A stretch of 31,651 nucleotides of DNA, from contig DASQSZ010000143.1 in the NCBI GenBank assembly GCA_035642125.1, positions 1-31,651 on the forward strand, in the 5' to 3' direction. The DNA comes from CALAED01 sp937891035 (GTDB taxonomy: Bacteria > Actinomycetota > Actinomycetes > Streptosporangiales > Streptosporangiaceae). The position numbers were made by a program, and so were the translations under genes. Positions 6,563 through 14,775 of this stretch are shown here, one piece after another. The notes beneath the pieces are model-generated. The model was not told the origin of the DNA. It searched no databases and worked only from the letters and a program-made list of their open reading frames with translations. Position 1 is the stretch's first letter; every line of letters starts with the position of its first letter.

Positions 6563-9457
6563 TCAGCGGCTGAAGGCCTGGAACTCGGCGGCCCGCACGT
6601 GCCCCGCGGCGGCGCTGCCCGTCGCGCAGTCGGTGGTCGAACGCGGGTCAGCGTCCTGCTCACCGGCGAAGGCCGGGTTGCCGGTGCACTGACTCGACAC
6701 CACCCGCAGCCGCAGGTGGGTCGCCGTTGTCGTCGGGATCTCGAACGACCGCATGATCAGATCCGGCGCGGACGGCCGCGGCCCGACGACCGGGAACGCG
6801 CCCGCCGGACTCGTGAAGACCGACCGGTACGACGCGGAGTCGGCGCAGTCGGCCCCGGACGCCGCGTCGCAGGCGAGCACCTGGAACTGCCGCAGCGCGC
6901 TGAACCGGTTCTGCCCGCCGGGGTCGGCCGGGTCGTTGATGTCCGGCCGCAGCATCGAGCTCACCTGCACCCGCCGCACGGTGGCCGGCGCGTTCCCCGC
7001 CAGGTCGACGGTGACCTGCCGGCCGGCGACCGGCGCCGTCAGCGACGCCCAGTTGGTGGCCTCGGTCTCGTCGACCAGCCGTGCCTGGTTCACGCCGTCG
7101 CCCGTCGCGGCGGCACCGTTCGCCGCGGCCGCGAGGTTGCGCCGCAGCGCCGGGTCCAGGGTCCGGGTTCCGGGCCTGATGTCGGCGGTGAACCGCTGGT
7201 GCCCGAAGCCGGCGCCCACGGCCAGGAACGAGTACGTCCCAGGCACCATGCGGAACGTCGCGCCCCGCGTCGTCGCGGGGTCGGTGTCGGCCACCGGCAC
7301 CGCCCGGGCCTCGTAGTCGCCCACGTACAGCCGTACGGGGGCGCCCTGCGCGTCGCCGGACGGCCGGAACGTGACGGTCGCGTTGGTGCCGGTCGGCGAC
7401 TGGAAGCTCGGCACCGGGTCGGCGGCGTTCTGGTCGGGGCTGAAGGCGCCCGAGCCGAGTCCGTGCCTGGCGAACTCGCGCCACATGATGTCCTGGTTCG
7501 CGCCGCCGAACCGGATCGTGTCGGCGGCCAGCAGCGCGTCGCGGTGATCGACGTAGCTCACCGCGCCGCTGGCCATCAGCAGCAGCGCGTCGAAGGACAG
7601 CTGCGCCCAGCGCCGGTTGCCCGGGCAGCTGGTAACGGGGACCTGACCCAGCGCGCATTGGCGCTGCAGCGAGACGTTGCCGTCGCCGTAGCGGTCGATG
7701 AACGCGTCCCTGATGTCGAACTGGGTCGCGCTCCAGATCTCCCCGTCGGCGTGCACCTGCTGGCCGACCAGGTCGTAGGCGATGTCGCTGTAGTTGAGCG
7801 GGCTCTTGCTCATGTCGTAGTTGCGGATGCCGGCGTGGGGGTCGCCGGTCACGTACGCGCCGGTCACGAACGGGGTGTCGCCGGGCGGCCGGAACCCGAA
7901 CTCGTTGAGCATCTCCATCGCGAACAGGTCCGATGTGCTCTCGTTCATCGCCCCGGCCTGCGCGCCGCTCCAGCCCGTGTCCGGGCCGCCGACCATGCGG
8001 CCGGAGATCGCGTGGGTGTACTCGTGGCCAATCACGGTCATGTCGTAGTCACCGTCGACGCACGGGGCGTAGAACGCGCCGGCCGTGGGCTGCCACACGT
8101 ACATGTTGGTGATCGTCGGCAGGCCCTCAGGCGGGGTGATCTGGTTGGCGTTGTTGCGCTGCTCGGGGACGCTGCGGGCACCGGCCTGGGCGTTGCCGAG
8201 CTCGGGGTCGCCGCCGAGGCCGCCGCGGGTGCCGTTGCTGGTCTGCATGTTCCAGGCCGTCTCGGTGAAGCCGAGGCGGTACGACCAGTCGTGCATGCGG
8301 TTGTGACCCGTGAACAGGTTCGATATCGCGGCCTCGAGGTCGGCCTCTTGCGGGCTGGCCAATGACGCGAGGTTGCACTCCTCCTCGAACCACTGGTTGG
8401 TCCAGGGGTAGGTGTAGTCGCGGTCGGGCGTGAGCACGTTGGGCCGGGTGCCGACCGTCCGCGCGTCGCCGTTGTCGCGGTTTTCGAACGTGCGCGCGGC
8501 GTTGCCGAGGCTGGTGTTGGTCGGCGCTCCGGTGAGATGGTCGACGTCCCACGGCAGGCCGGCGGCCGCGTCCCCGCCGATGACGAAGTCGCAGTCGGTG
8601 GCCGGGGTGACGCACCACGTCTGCCGGGTGTCGTCGCTTGAGTAGTCGGCCGGCGGCGCGGCCGGGAAGAGCGTCCATCGGGGGTCGTCGGCGGCCTCGT
8701 CGATGAGGTTCTCCCTGATCAGCACCTCGCCGCTGCGGGCGTCGACGTACGAGGTCACCGCCGCTTCGTCGGGACCGTCGATCAAGGTCACCTGGTAGGC
8801 GCTGCGCGGGCCCTGCGCGGTGGGCACGGCGACCAGCTTGGTCCTGCGTATCGTGGCGGCCGCGGTGCTGATGGAGGCGTCCCTGGCGGCCGCGGCGAGC
8901 GCCTGGTCGGCGCTGAGGGTGGCCGGGGCGGGGGCGCCGGTGTCGCGGGCCAGCGTCGAGGTGACGCTGATGATCTTGCCGTCGGCCACGCCGACCGCGA
9001 CCTGACCGTCGTGCCCGGCGGGCAGGTTGCCGAAGCGCTGCCGCAACAGCACGGCGGCGCCCTTGCCGATGGGGTTGACCGCGACCGTCTCGAGTGAGTT
9101 CAGCGAAGCCTCGCTCAGCCCGAACACGTCCGCGTTGGCTTTCAGGTAGTCGCGCGCGGCCCGCTCGGGGCTGGCGGACAGCCCGGTCGCCAGCGGCGCG
9201 CCGTGCTCCGTCAAGATCGCGGGCGTGCCGAGCGCGTTCCAGCGTACGGTGGCCTGTCCCGCCTCCGCCCGCTGCTGTCCGGTGGGGGCGAGGCGGCCGG
9301 GGCGTACGTCCTTGTCGGGCAGCGCGGCCGCACCGCCCTGGATGATCTCGGGGAGTTGCCGGCGCGGCTCGCCTTGAGCGACGTCGCCGAACACCGTTGA
9401 CACCAGTACGGCCGCGGCGACTGCCGCGGTACCGCGGAACCACTTCCTTGTGGGCAC
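6563..9457 (-). CDS. Secreted M36 (fungalysin-type) zinc metalloprotease
   Basis: A 964-aa exported protease. A short signal peptide (WFRGTAAVAAAVLVSTVFG after PTRK) is followed by an FTP/PepSY-like propeptide (about residues 70-250). The catalytic domain carries HEYTH at about 478-482 and the third zinc ligand Glu in NESTSD at about 506, the HExxH-E pattern of M36. After the protease domain comes a region with VRLYVGDYEAR, then a C-terminal beta-rich domain resembling a galactose-binding fold (RQFQVLACDA, THLRLRVVSSQC). The GTG at 9457 is chosen because GGGAGG lies 6 nt upstream and places the signal peptide correctly; an upstream in-frame start at 9541 has neither. It probably digests extracellular protein. 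Confidence 0.92.
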   Translation of the reverse strand: MPTRKWFRGTAAVAAAVLVSTVFGDVAQGEPRRQLPEIIQGGAAALPDKDVRPGRLAPTGQQRAEAGQATVRWNALGTPAILTEHGAPLATGLSASPERAARDYLKANADVFGLSEASLNSLETVAVNPIGKGAAVLLRQRFGNLPAGHDGQVAVGVADGKIISVTSTLARDTGAPAPATLSADQALAAAARDASISTAAATIRRTKLVAVPTAQGPRSAYQVTLIDGPDEAAVTSYVDARSGEVLIRENLIDEAADDPRWTLFPAAPPADYSSDDTRQTWCVTPATDCDFVIGGDAAAGLPWDVDHLTGAPTNTSLGNAARTFENRDNGDARTVGTRPNVLTPDRDYTYPWTNQWFEEECNLASLASPQEADLEAAISNLFTGHNRMHDWSYRLGFTETAWNMQTSNGTRGGLGGDPELGNAQAGARSVPEQRNNANQITPPEGLPTITNMYVWQPTAGAFYAPCVDGDYDMTVIGHEYTHAISGRMVGGPDTGWSGAQAGAMNESTSDLFAMEMLNEFGFRPPGDTPFVTGAYVTGDPHAGIRNYDMSKSPLNYSDIAYDLVGQQVHADGEIWSATQFDIRDAFIDRYGDGNVSLQRQCALGQVPVTSCPGNRRWAQLSFDALLLMASGAVSYVDHRDALLAADTIRFGGANQDIMWREFARHGLGSGAFSPDQNAADPVPSFQSPTGTNATVTFRPSGDAQGAPVRLYVGDYEARAVPVADTDPATTRGATFRMVPGTYSFLAVGAGFGHQRFTADIRPGTRTLDPALRRNLAAAANGAAATGDGVNQARLVDETEATNWASLTAPVAGRQVTVDLAGNAPATVRRVQVSSMLRPDINDPADPGGQNRFSALRQFQVLACDAASGADCADSASYRSVFTSPAGAFPVVGPRPSAPDLIMRSFEIPTTTATHLRLRVVSSQCTGNPAFAGEQDADPRSTTDCATGSAAAGHVRAAEFQAFSR

Positions 9458-9534
9458 GTAAGACCTCCCGGGGCGGAAATCATCGGGCGGTCTTGACGCA
9501 AACAGGGACAGAAGATCCCGTAAAGCCACAATTC

Positions 9535-9568
9535 TGGCCACATTAGGCCAATTTTTGACCTTTGGTCA
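9535..9568. promoter_or_regulatory. Two adjacent palindromes upstream of the metalloprotease gene
   Basis: TGGCC-N6-GGCCA (9535-9550) and TGACC-TTT-GGTCA (9556-9568) lie about 80-110 nt upstream of the protease start, in the 272-bp gap 9458-9729. Their position fits operator sites for the protease gene. No convincing -35/-10 pair was found. Confidence 0.35.
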
Positions 9569-9729
9569 TGGATGCGCTCCATGCCGGATTCCGGACCGGC
9601 GAAAATGACAAGCCGACGTCGGACCGTCACTCCTCGCCGCCATTCGCGGTAAGGACTGGAGCAGCGGGATTTACTCCCGATATTCACCGTTTTCGACAGG
9701 CGAAATCCGCCAGGCACCGCAGGCATGAC

Positions 9730-10761
9730 TCAGGCCTTCGGAGCGATGCCGAAGATCCGTTCGGCGTTGGCGTGGTAGATGAGCTCGCGGTCGGCATCGG
9801 AGATCGGCGCTGCGTCCATCCAGGCCACGGCGGGCGCGGTCGGCTGATAGGGATAGTCGATGGCCCACATGACGTTCTCCGCGCCGAGCGCCTTGATCGA
9901 GAATTCGAGGGCCAGATCGGACTCCTGCCCGCTGGTAGTGATCACGAAGTTGCGCTTGAAGTACTCGCTCGGCTTCAGCTCGAGCCTGGGGGCGATGCCG
10001 CCGCGCTGGGCCCGCTCGTTCATGAAGTCGATGCGCCAGAGCCAGAGGTGGACGGCCTCCCCCATGTGGCCGAGGCAGATCTTGAGGTTGGGAAACCGGT
10101 CGAACACCCCGGCGACGATCATCCGTACGGCGTGGGTGGCGACCTCGAGCCCGTAGCCCCACTGGGCGGCGTGCAGGCCATAGTGGCGGAACGGCAGCTC
10201 GAGACCGGCGGCGGCCCCGCGGGGATGGATATAGAGGCAGGCGCCCAGGGCCTCGGCCGCCTCGAGTACGGGAAAGTATTTCGGGTCGTCCAGATATTCG
10301 CTGTGCGTGTGGGAGTTGACGACGAAACCGTTCAGCTTCAACTCTTTGATGGCGCGTTCCATCTCGGCAACGGCGCGCTTGGGAGACTGCGGCGCGAAGC
10401 TGGCCAGCCCGGCGAAGCGGGTGGGATGACGCGAGATCACCTCAGCGAGCCGGTCGTTGGCCAGCGTGGCGAGTTCGGTGGCGGTATCGGCGTCGAACAT
10501 CTGCACGCCCGGCGCGGTCAGCGAGAGCACTTCCATGTCGACGCCGTTGTCGTCCATATCGCGGATGCGGACGTCCTCCAGATCAAGCAGCTCCTCCAGA
10601 AAGGCGCCGCCGCCTTCTGGCGCGTCGTATATCCCCTTCACCAACGGCAGGTCGGAACTGTCGGTCGGCGACCGCGCGACCTCACGTAGCTTCGCGGCGA
10701 CCTCGGGAATCGTGAAGGCCTCCTCCGTTGCGATCCGGCGCGTGCGCGCGTCTGCGGCCAT
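9730..10761 (-). CDS. Amidohydrolase of the ACMSD/gamma-resorcylate decarboxylase type
   Basis: A 343-aa metal-dependent hydrolase or decarboxylase (amidohydrolase_2, PF04909). IATEEAFTIPE near the N-terminus matches the metal-binding EEHF/EEAF motif of 2,3-dihydroxybenzoate and gamma-resorcylate decarboxylases. LNGFVVNSHTHSEYLDDPKY and CLYIHPR supply the barrel histidine, LGHMGEAVHLWLWRID another, and MWAIDYPYQ the catalytic Asp. It probably acts on an aromatic acid by non-oxidative decarboxylation; the substrate is not determined. The start is supported by GGAGG 8 nt upstream. It is divergent from the Ser/Thr kinase gene and appears to be a single-gene transcript. Confidence 0.88.
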   Translation of the reverse strand: MAADARTRRIATEEAFTIPEVAAKLREVARSPTDSSDLPLVKGIYDAPEGGGAFLEELLDLEDVRIRDMDDNGVDMEVLSLTAPGVQMFDADTATELATLANDRLAEVISRHPTRFAGLASFAPQSPKRAVAEMERAIKELKLNGFVVNSHTHSEYLDDPKYFPVLEAAEALGACLYIHPRGAAAGLELPFRHYGLHAAQWGYGLEVATHAVRMIVAGVFDRFPNLKICLGHMGEAVHLWLWRIDFMNERAQRGGIAPRLELKPSEYFKRNFVITTSGQESDLALEFSIKALGAENVMWAIDYPYQPTAPAVAWMDAAPISDADRELIYHANAERIFGIAPKA

Positions 10762-10912
10762 AGCTACGCCTCCTCATTCGCGCCCCGTTTCCCGAGCAAC
10801 CGATCCCCGAGCCGGTTCCGCTTTGTCGAGGCTATACCGCATGGGATGCTGACTAAATCGGTGCTGACATCGGTCGGCCGCTTAGCGTAGCGACCTCAAG
10901 AGGAGAAAGCCC

Positions 10913-12331
10913 ATGGCCGCGGCGCCGCTGACGCCGGAGGACCCTCGAATTGTTGGCGCCTATCGGCTGGCCGGACGACTCGGCGAAGGCGGCCAAGGCG
11001 TCGTCTACCTCGGGTACGGACGCGGCGACGAGCCGGTGGCCGTCAAGATCCTCAAGGCCGATGCCGACGCCAAGGTGCGCGAGCGGCTGGCCCGGGAGCT
11101 GGCCGCATGTGAGCGTGTCGCTCCCTTCTGCACCGCCCGGGTGCTCGACTCCGGCGTCGTCGGCGCTCGCCCGTACGTCGTCAGCGAGTACGTTGACGGG
11201 CCGTCCCTTCAGCAGCGCGTGGACGGGCGCGGTCCGCTGCGCGATGGCGAACTCGACAGGCTCGTCGTCGGGACGGCGACCGCCCTGACCGCGATCCATG
11301 GGGCCGGCGTCCTGCATCGCGATCTCAAACCCGCAAACGTGCTGCTCGGGCCGGACGGACCGCGCGTCGTGGATTTTGGCATCGCCCGGCCGCTGGACTC
11401 GGGGACGATCACCTCGCAACTCATAGGCACGCCCGCATATCTGGCCCCCGAACAGCTTGGCGGACAGGGCGCGGCGCCGAGTGCCGACGTATTCGCGTGG
11501 GCTTCGACCATCGTGTTCGCCGCGACGGGGCGGCCGCCGTTCGGCAACGATACGATCCCGGCCGTATTGAACCGCATCGCCCACGCTCCGCCGAATCTCG
11601 CCGGTGTTCCACAACGATTCCAGCATCTGCTCGACTCGTGCCTGTCCAAGGATCCCCGCGTACGACCTACGGCCAGGGAATTGCTGATGCGGCTGGTCGA
11701 TCCTGCCGCGGGGGCCGATGCCATCGGGCACACCGGCGCGTTCATCGACCAAGCCGCGACCCAGGTATTGAGGGAGCCCCGCCCCTCGGCGTGGGCACAA
11801 ACGACCATGCCCGCGGCCGAAGCGCCGAATATTGGGCCGGCGCGTCGCAGGCGAGGTGGCTACGCCCTCGGCGCCATCGGAATCGGGGCCCTCGCATCAC
11901 TCCTTTTGGGTTTCGCCGGACTTCGGTACATGAACGCCGACGATGGAGCCGGCGATTCGCCCCCCACCGCCTCGGCCGTCGCCCGCGCCAACGTTGTTCC
12001 CGAACGATTCGACGGCACGTGGCGTGGGCAAGTACGGCAGAACAACACCGGGGGGAGTACAAGTACTTTCGTCGTCCAGATCACCCTGCGCGCGGGACAG
12101 CGAGGCGGTTCGCTGGAAATACCTGAAAATCCGTGCAACGGAGCCCTGGAGCTGCAGGAGGCCGACGACACGGAACTGTCCTTCCAGCTGACTTTTTCCA
12201 CCGGTTCCTGCCTTGACGGCGCGGTGACGCTCACCATGCGCGACGGTGACCTGCGATATCGCTGGAAAGAAAATAGCCCGGCCACGTCAGCGGCATCGTC
12301 GTCCGAAGGCATCTTGCGTCGCGCTGCCTAA
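10913..12331 (+). CDS. Transmembrane serine/threonine protein kinase (PknB type)
   Basis: A 472-aa receptor-like kinase. The cytoplasmic kinase domain (about 14-263) has all key elements: glycine loop GEGGQG (24-29), VAVK Lys45, catalytic HRDLKPAN with Asp137 and Asn142, DFG at 154-156 and APE at 178-180. A juxtamembrane region with a basic patch precedes one TM helix (about 317-339). The 130-residue C-terminal part would be extracellular, begins near DGTWRGQV and contains two cysteines (408 and 433) that may pair. It is not a PASTA repeat region, so the ligand is unknown. AGGAG lies 9 nt before the ATG. It is the last gene before the accessory island. Confidence 0.93.
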   Translation: MAAAPLTPEDPRIVGAYRLAGRLGEGGQGVVYLGYGRGDEPVAVKILKADADAKVRERLARELAACERVAPFCTARVLDSGVVGARPYVVSEYVDGPSLQQRVDGRGPLRDGELDRLVVGTATALTAIHGAGVLHRDLKPANVLLGPDGPRVVDFGIARPLDSGTITSQLIGTPAYLAPEQLGGQGAAPSADVFAWASTIVFAATGRPPFGNDTIPAVLNRIAHAPPNLAGVPQRFQHLLDSCLSKDPRVRPTARELLMRLVDPAAGADAIGHTGAFIDQAATQVLREPRPSAWAQTTMPAAEAPNIGPARRRRGGYALGAIGIGALASLLLGFAGLRYMNADDGAGDSPPTASAVARANVVPERFDGTWRGQVRQNNTGGSTSTFVVQITLRAGQRGGSLEIPENPCNGALELQEADDTELSFQLTFSTGSCLDGAVTLTMRDGDLRYRWKENSPATSAASSSEGILRRAA

Positions 12332-12334
12332 TTA

Positions 12335-12430
12335 TCGTCACGCCTGGGCAGGACACAACGCCCGGCTCGATGAGCTCCAGCCCGTCAAAGAAGGCGGCGA
12401 TCCGCCCCGGACCGCGCAGATCGCGAAGTT
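12335..12430 (-). pseudogene. Relic of a SAM-dependent methyltransferase (PF04672-type), C-terminus only
   Basis: On the minus strand one frame reads GRIAAFFDGLELIEPGVV, a close match from memory to the conserved C-terminal motif of the actinobacterial S-adenosylmethionine methyltransferase family PF04672 (RT..I..FFDGLELVEPG.V). Only about 30 codons survive. An in-frame stop lies just upstream and the expected terminal RWRP is missing. This is a decayed gene fragment at the island boundary, in the 210-bp gap between the kinase and the 558-aa gene. Nothing else was recognised in the gap. Confidence 0.55.
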
Positions 12431-12541
12431 TCCGTCACCGTCCGCTCAGCATCCCCTTGGGCGCTGCCGCCTCCTCATCCGCGTGTATATCCTCGGCCGA
12501 CCGACATCCTCCCCATTCGTCCGGCGGTTCAAGTTCGGCCC

Positions 12542-14218
12542 TCACTTGATCTGGTCGGTGCAGAACAGGTCGAGGGCTTGGAGCACTTGGTCGTATTTGT
12601 AGTCGGCGGCCTGCATGGCGACCCGCTGGAAATATTGCCGCACCGGATCGCCGTTCGTCGCCGCCGAACGCAGCGCGTTGGCCACATCGTTCACCGCATT
12701 TCCGCCCGGGGTGTGCGAGTAGCCCTTGAGGAGGGCGGCGATCTCAGCTCCGTACGTGGCGATGAGCCCGGTCAGCGCCGTGCGCAGGTTCTGCACCTTA
12801 TGCGCGTCGAGAACCAGGGCATCGGGGGGACCCCCCTCATATCCTTTGAGGATCTTGGCATTGTAGGCTTTGGTCTGCTGAATTGCCTCCTGCGCCTCGG
12901 GGCCGACCTCATTTTCCAGGTCCAGATCCGCCACGGCCCTTAGTCGTTCGACGGTCTCCGCGTTGAGCGTCGGCGCGTTACCGGGCCGCGGAATCCGCAG
13001 ATCGCCGTTTACCGCGTTCAAGGCGGTGTACGTGCGGTACAGTTTATTCTTGTATATATCGTTTTCGGCCAATTCGTTCGACCACTCGGTGCGCCCGCTC
13101 AGCGCCTTGGTCGCGTTGTCGAGCACGCCGTTGACGTCGTCCCCCACATCCGGATATGGCGTGTCCTCGGTTCGAGGCGACAGGTAGGGCAAGCCGAGGA
13201 GTTGGACGTAATTGGAGGTATTCGCACCCTCCAGGAATCTGACGCCATCGCCGATCCGGTATATTTCCCGGAAGACATCCTGGTCGACCGACGGCACGGT
13301 GACCGCGAGAACGCTTCCCGGCCCGAGATTGCGCAGTTTCTCCTGGAGCGTGTCGGCGTTCAGGTCCACCGACGTGATGTCGGGTGGTTGTGGCGCGTAG
13401 GCGACCCGGGTCGTCCCGATTTCCAGCAGCACCGTCGGCCTGTCCTGATAGGCCGCTCTGATCGCGCCGACCGCGTTGGCGTAAACCGAGGCACGCTCAG
13501 GATCTTCCAGTCGGTGCAGGCCGTACATCGGCACCAGTACCACTGTGCCCGACTGGCCGGCGGTGAGCAGAGCCGCCAGATTGGCCGAAAGGTCGCCGCT
13601 GATCGGTTCGTTCGGGCGCTTGACGTGGTAATGGTAGACAGCACCAGCGGGCAACTGCTGCAACTCGGCCGGTTCACGGTCGCGACGGTACAGCCGCCGC
13701 ACAGAGGCGCTCCATGCGTAGGGCTTGAGAATAATGGCGTTGGTGGCGCCGAAATAGTCCAGGAATCGCAGGCTAGTGGACGACTCACCGTCCAGCCGGT
13801 CGTCGGCTCCGGCCATCACGAGGCCGCATGGGCCGGGAACCAGCGGTTTCGGATAATCCTGATCAGGGTTGAATTCGGCTACTTCCCGTACCGTTACCCG
13901 ATCGCGCAGTCCGCCGGGCAGAATCCGCGTGATCTTCTCCAGGATATTAGCCGGGGCGACAAAGGTGAACTCCTTTGAATAGCCCAACTCGGCCAAGGAC
14001 TCGGCAAGCGTCGCCGCCGAGGCCTGATGGCCGAAATTCAGCGCATCCTCAACCACGATGTGCATTGTTTCCTGCGCGGCTAAAAACTCATACACCCGAC
14101 GGCGGACCGCAACCTCCAAGACAGCGGGTTCGACACCCCGCAACTTCCCGATCTCGGTACGGATGTTCTCGTCGGATACCCCTTCGGCAAAAAGGTCTTG
14201 CCAGAATTTGTATTCCAT
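12542..14218 (-). CDS. Uncharacterised 558-aa protein with an NFGHQ motif
   Basis: A soluble protein without signal peptide or TM segments. I do not recognise the family. After a helical N-terminus (1-48), a Rossmann-like stretch reads MHIVVEDALNFGHQASAATL (52-71), with a second strand FTFVAPANILEKI and then LVMAGADD (133-140) and AIILKPYAW (161-169). This suggests a GT-B-like or nucleotide-binding fold, by inference only. The C-terminal third (about 400-558) is helical. A TGATAAT hexamer lies 10 nt before the ATG and no ribosome site is seen, so the mRNA may be nearly leaderless. GC is lower than in the left-hand genes. It follows the defence operon on the same strand after a 557-bp gap and may be island cargo. 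Confidence 0.8.
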   Translation of the reverse strand: MEYKFWQDLFAEGVSDENIRTEIGKLRGVEPAVLEVAVRRRVYEFLAAQETMHIVVEDALNFGHQASAATLAESLAELGYSKEFTFVAPANILEKITRILPGGLRDRVTVREVAEFNPDQDYPKPLVPGPCGLVMAGADDRLDGESSTSLRFLDYFGATNAIILKPYAWSASVRRLYRRDREPAELQQLPAGAVYHYHVKRPNEPISGDLSANLAALLTAGQSGTVVLVPMYGLHRLEDPERASVYANAVGAIRAAYQDRPTVLLEIGTTRVAYAPQPPDITSVDLNADTLQEKLRNLGPGSVLAVTVPSVDQDVFREIYRIGDGVRFLEGANTSNYVQLLGLPYLSPRTEDTPYPDVGDDVNGVLDNATKALSGRTEWSNELAENDIYKNKLYRTYTALNAVNGDLRIPRPGNAPTLNAETVERLRAVADLDLENEVGPEAQEAIQQTKAYNAKILKGYEGGPPDALVLDAHKVQNLRTALTGLIATYGAEIAALLKGYSHTPGGNAVNDVANALRSAATNGDPVRQYFQRVAMQAADYKYDQVLQALDLFCTDQIK

Positions 14219-14227
14219 GGCGCTGAC

Positions 14228-14233
14228 ATTATC
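14228..14233 (-). promoter_or_regulatory. Possible extended -10 element of the 558-aa gene
   Basis: GATAAT preceded by T on the minus strand (TGATAATG) ends 10 nt before the ATG at 14218, compatible with a 3-4 nt leader. No clear -35 is present. Confidence 0.3.
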
Positions 14234-14775
14234 ACCACCGCCGGCCCCACGAAACAGATCAATAAGTGGGGGTTGCCGGCCACCTATAGGAGACAGCGCT
14301 TGGCAAGATAGCGATGGACAAGCGTGCGCAATCTGGATCCGTCCGCGAAGTGCCGTCTACCCGACATCGGCCATGGGCAGGGCGGGCGACAAATTCGGCG
14401 GCGCCGGCCCTCGGCACCACGCGCACCCACCGTTGCTGACCCGTCCAGGAACGGTATCGAACGACACGGATCGTCTTCGTCACGAGGGGACCGGCCGGTC
14501 CCGCAGCGGACGGACCCCAAGATTCGCCTCGTCACCGGCGGCGCCGCGGGCCGATCGCTCGACTGGCCAGTCTCGGTCACTGCGGCGGGAACCATGGGCC
14601 ACGTCTCGCCGGAGTTATCACGAATCTTGGTCCGGGTTCCACATGTCCCACCGTATTGGACACAGTGGCTAGCAGCATTAGGTCGCATGCCCATATAAGG
14701 CTAAAATAGCTGATCCTAGGCCAAAATACCCCAAATCCGCCGAGTAGGTCTTGGCGCGGGTTCCGGCGGTGGCGC
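14234..14775. other. Gap of about 550 bp with no convincing gene
   Basis: Open frames exist on both strands (for example plus 14324-14698 and minus 14284-14694 and 14259-14483), but none has a recognisable domain, a good ribosome site and consistent codon use together. The stretch 14671-14740 is clearly A/T-rich with near repeats (GGCTAAAATA and GGCCAAAATA), consistent with promoter DNA or decayed sequence. An intrinsic terminator oriented for plus-strand transcription lies just to the right, so a plus-strand transcript here is possible. Confidence 0.5.

Noticed and set aside
6599..8365. Plus-strand open frame of 588 aa
   Set aside because: Antisense of the M36 protease; composition is that of a GC-rich shadow.
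10762..10912. Divergent promoter pair between amidohydrolase and kinase genes
   Set aside because: Single hexamers such as TATACC exist, but none has a -35 partner at acceptable spacing.
14324..14698. Plus-strand open frame of 124 aa in the gap before the PLD gene
   Set aside because: No ribosome site, no recognisable domain and mixed codon use. Kept only as a possible source of the transcript ending at the plus terminator.
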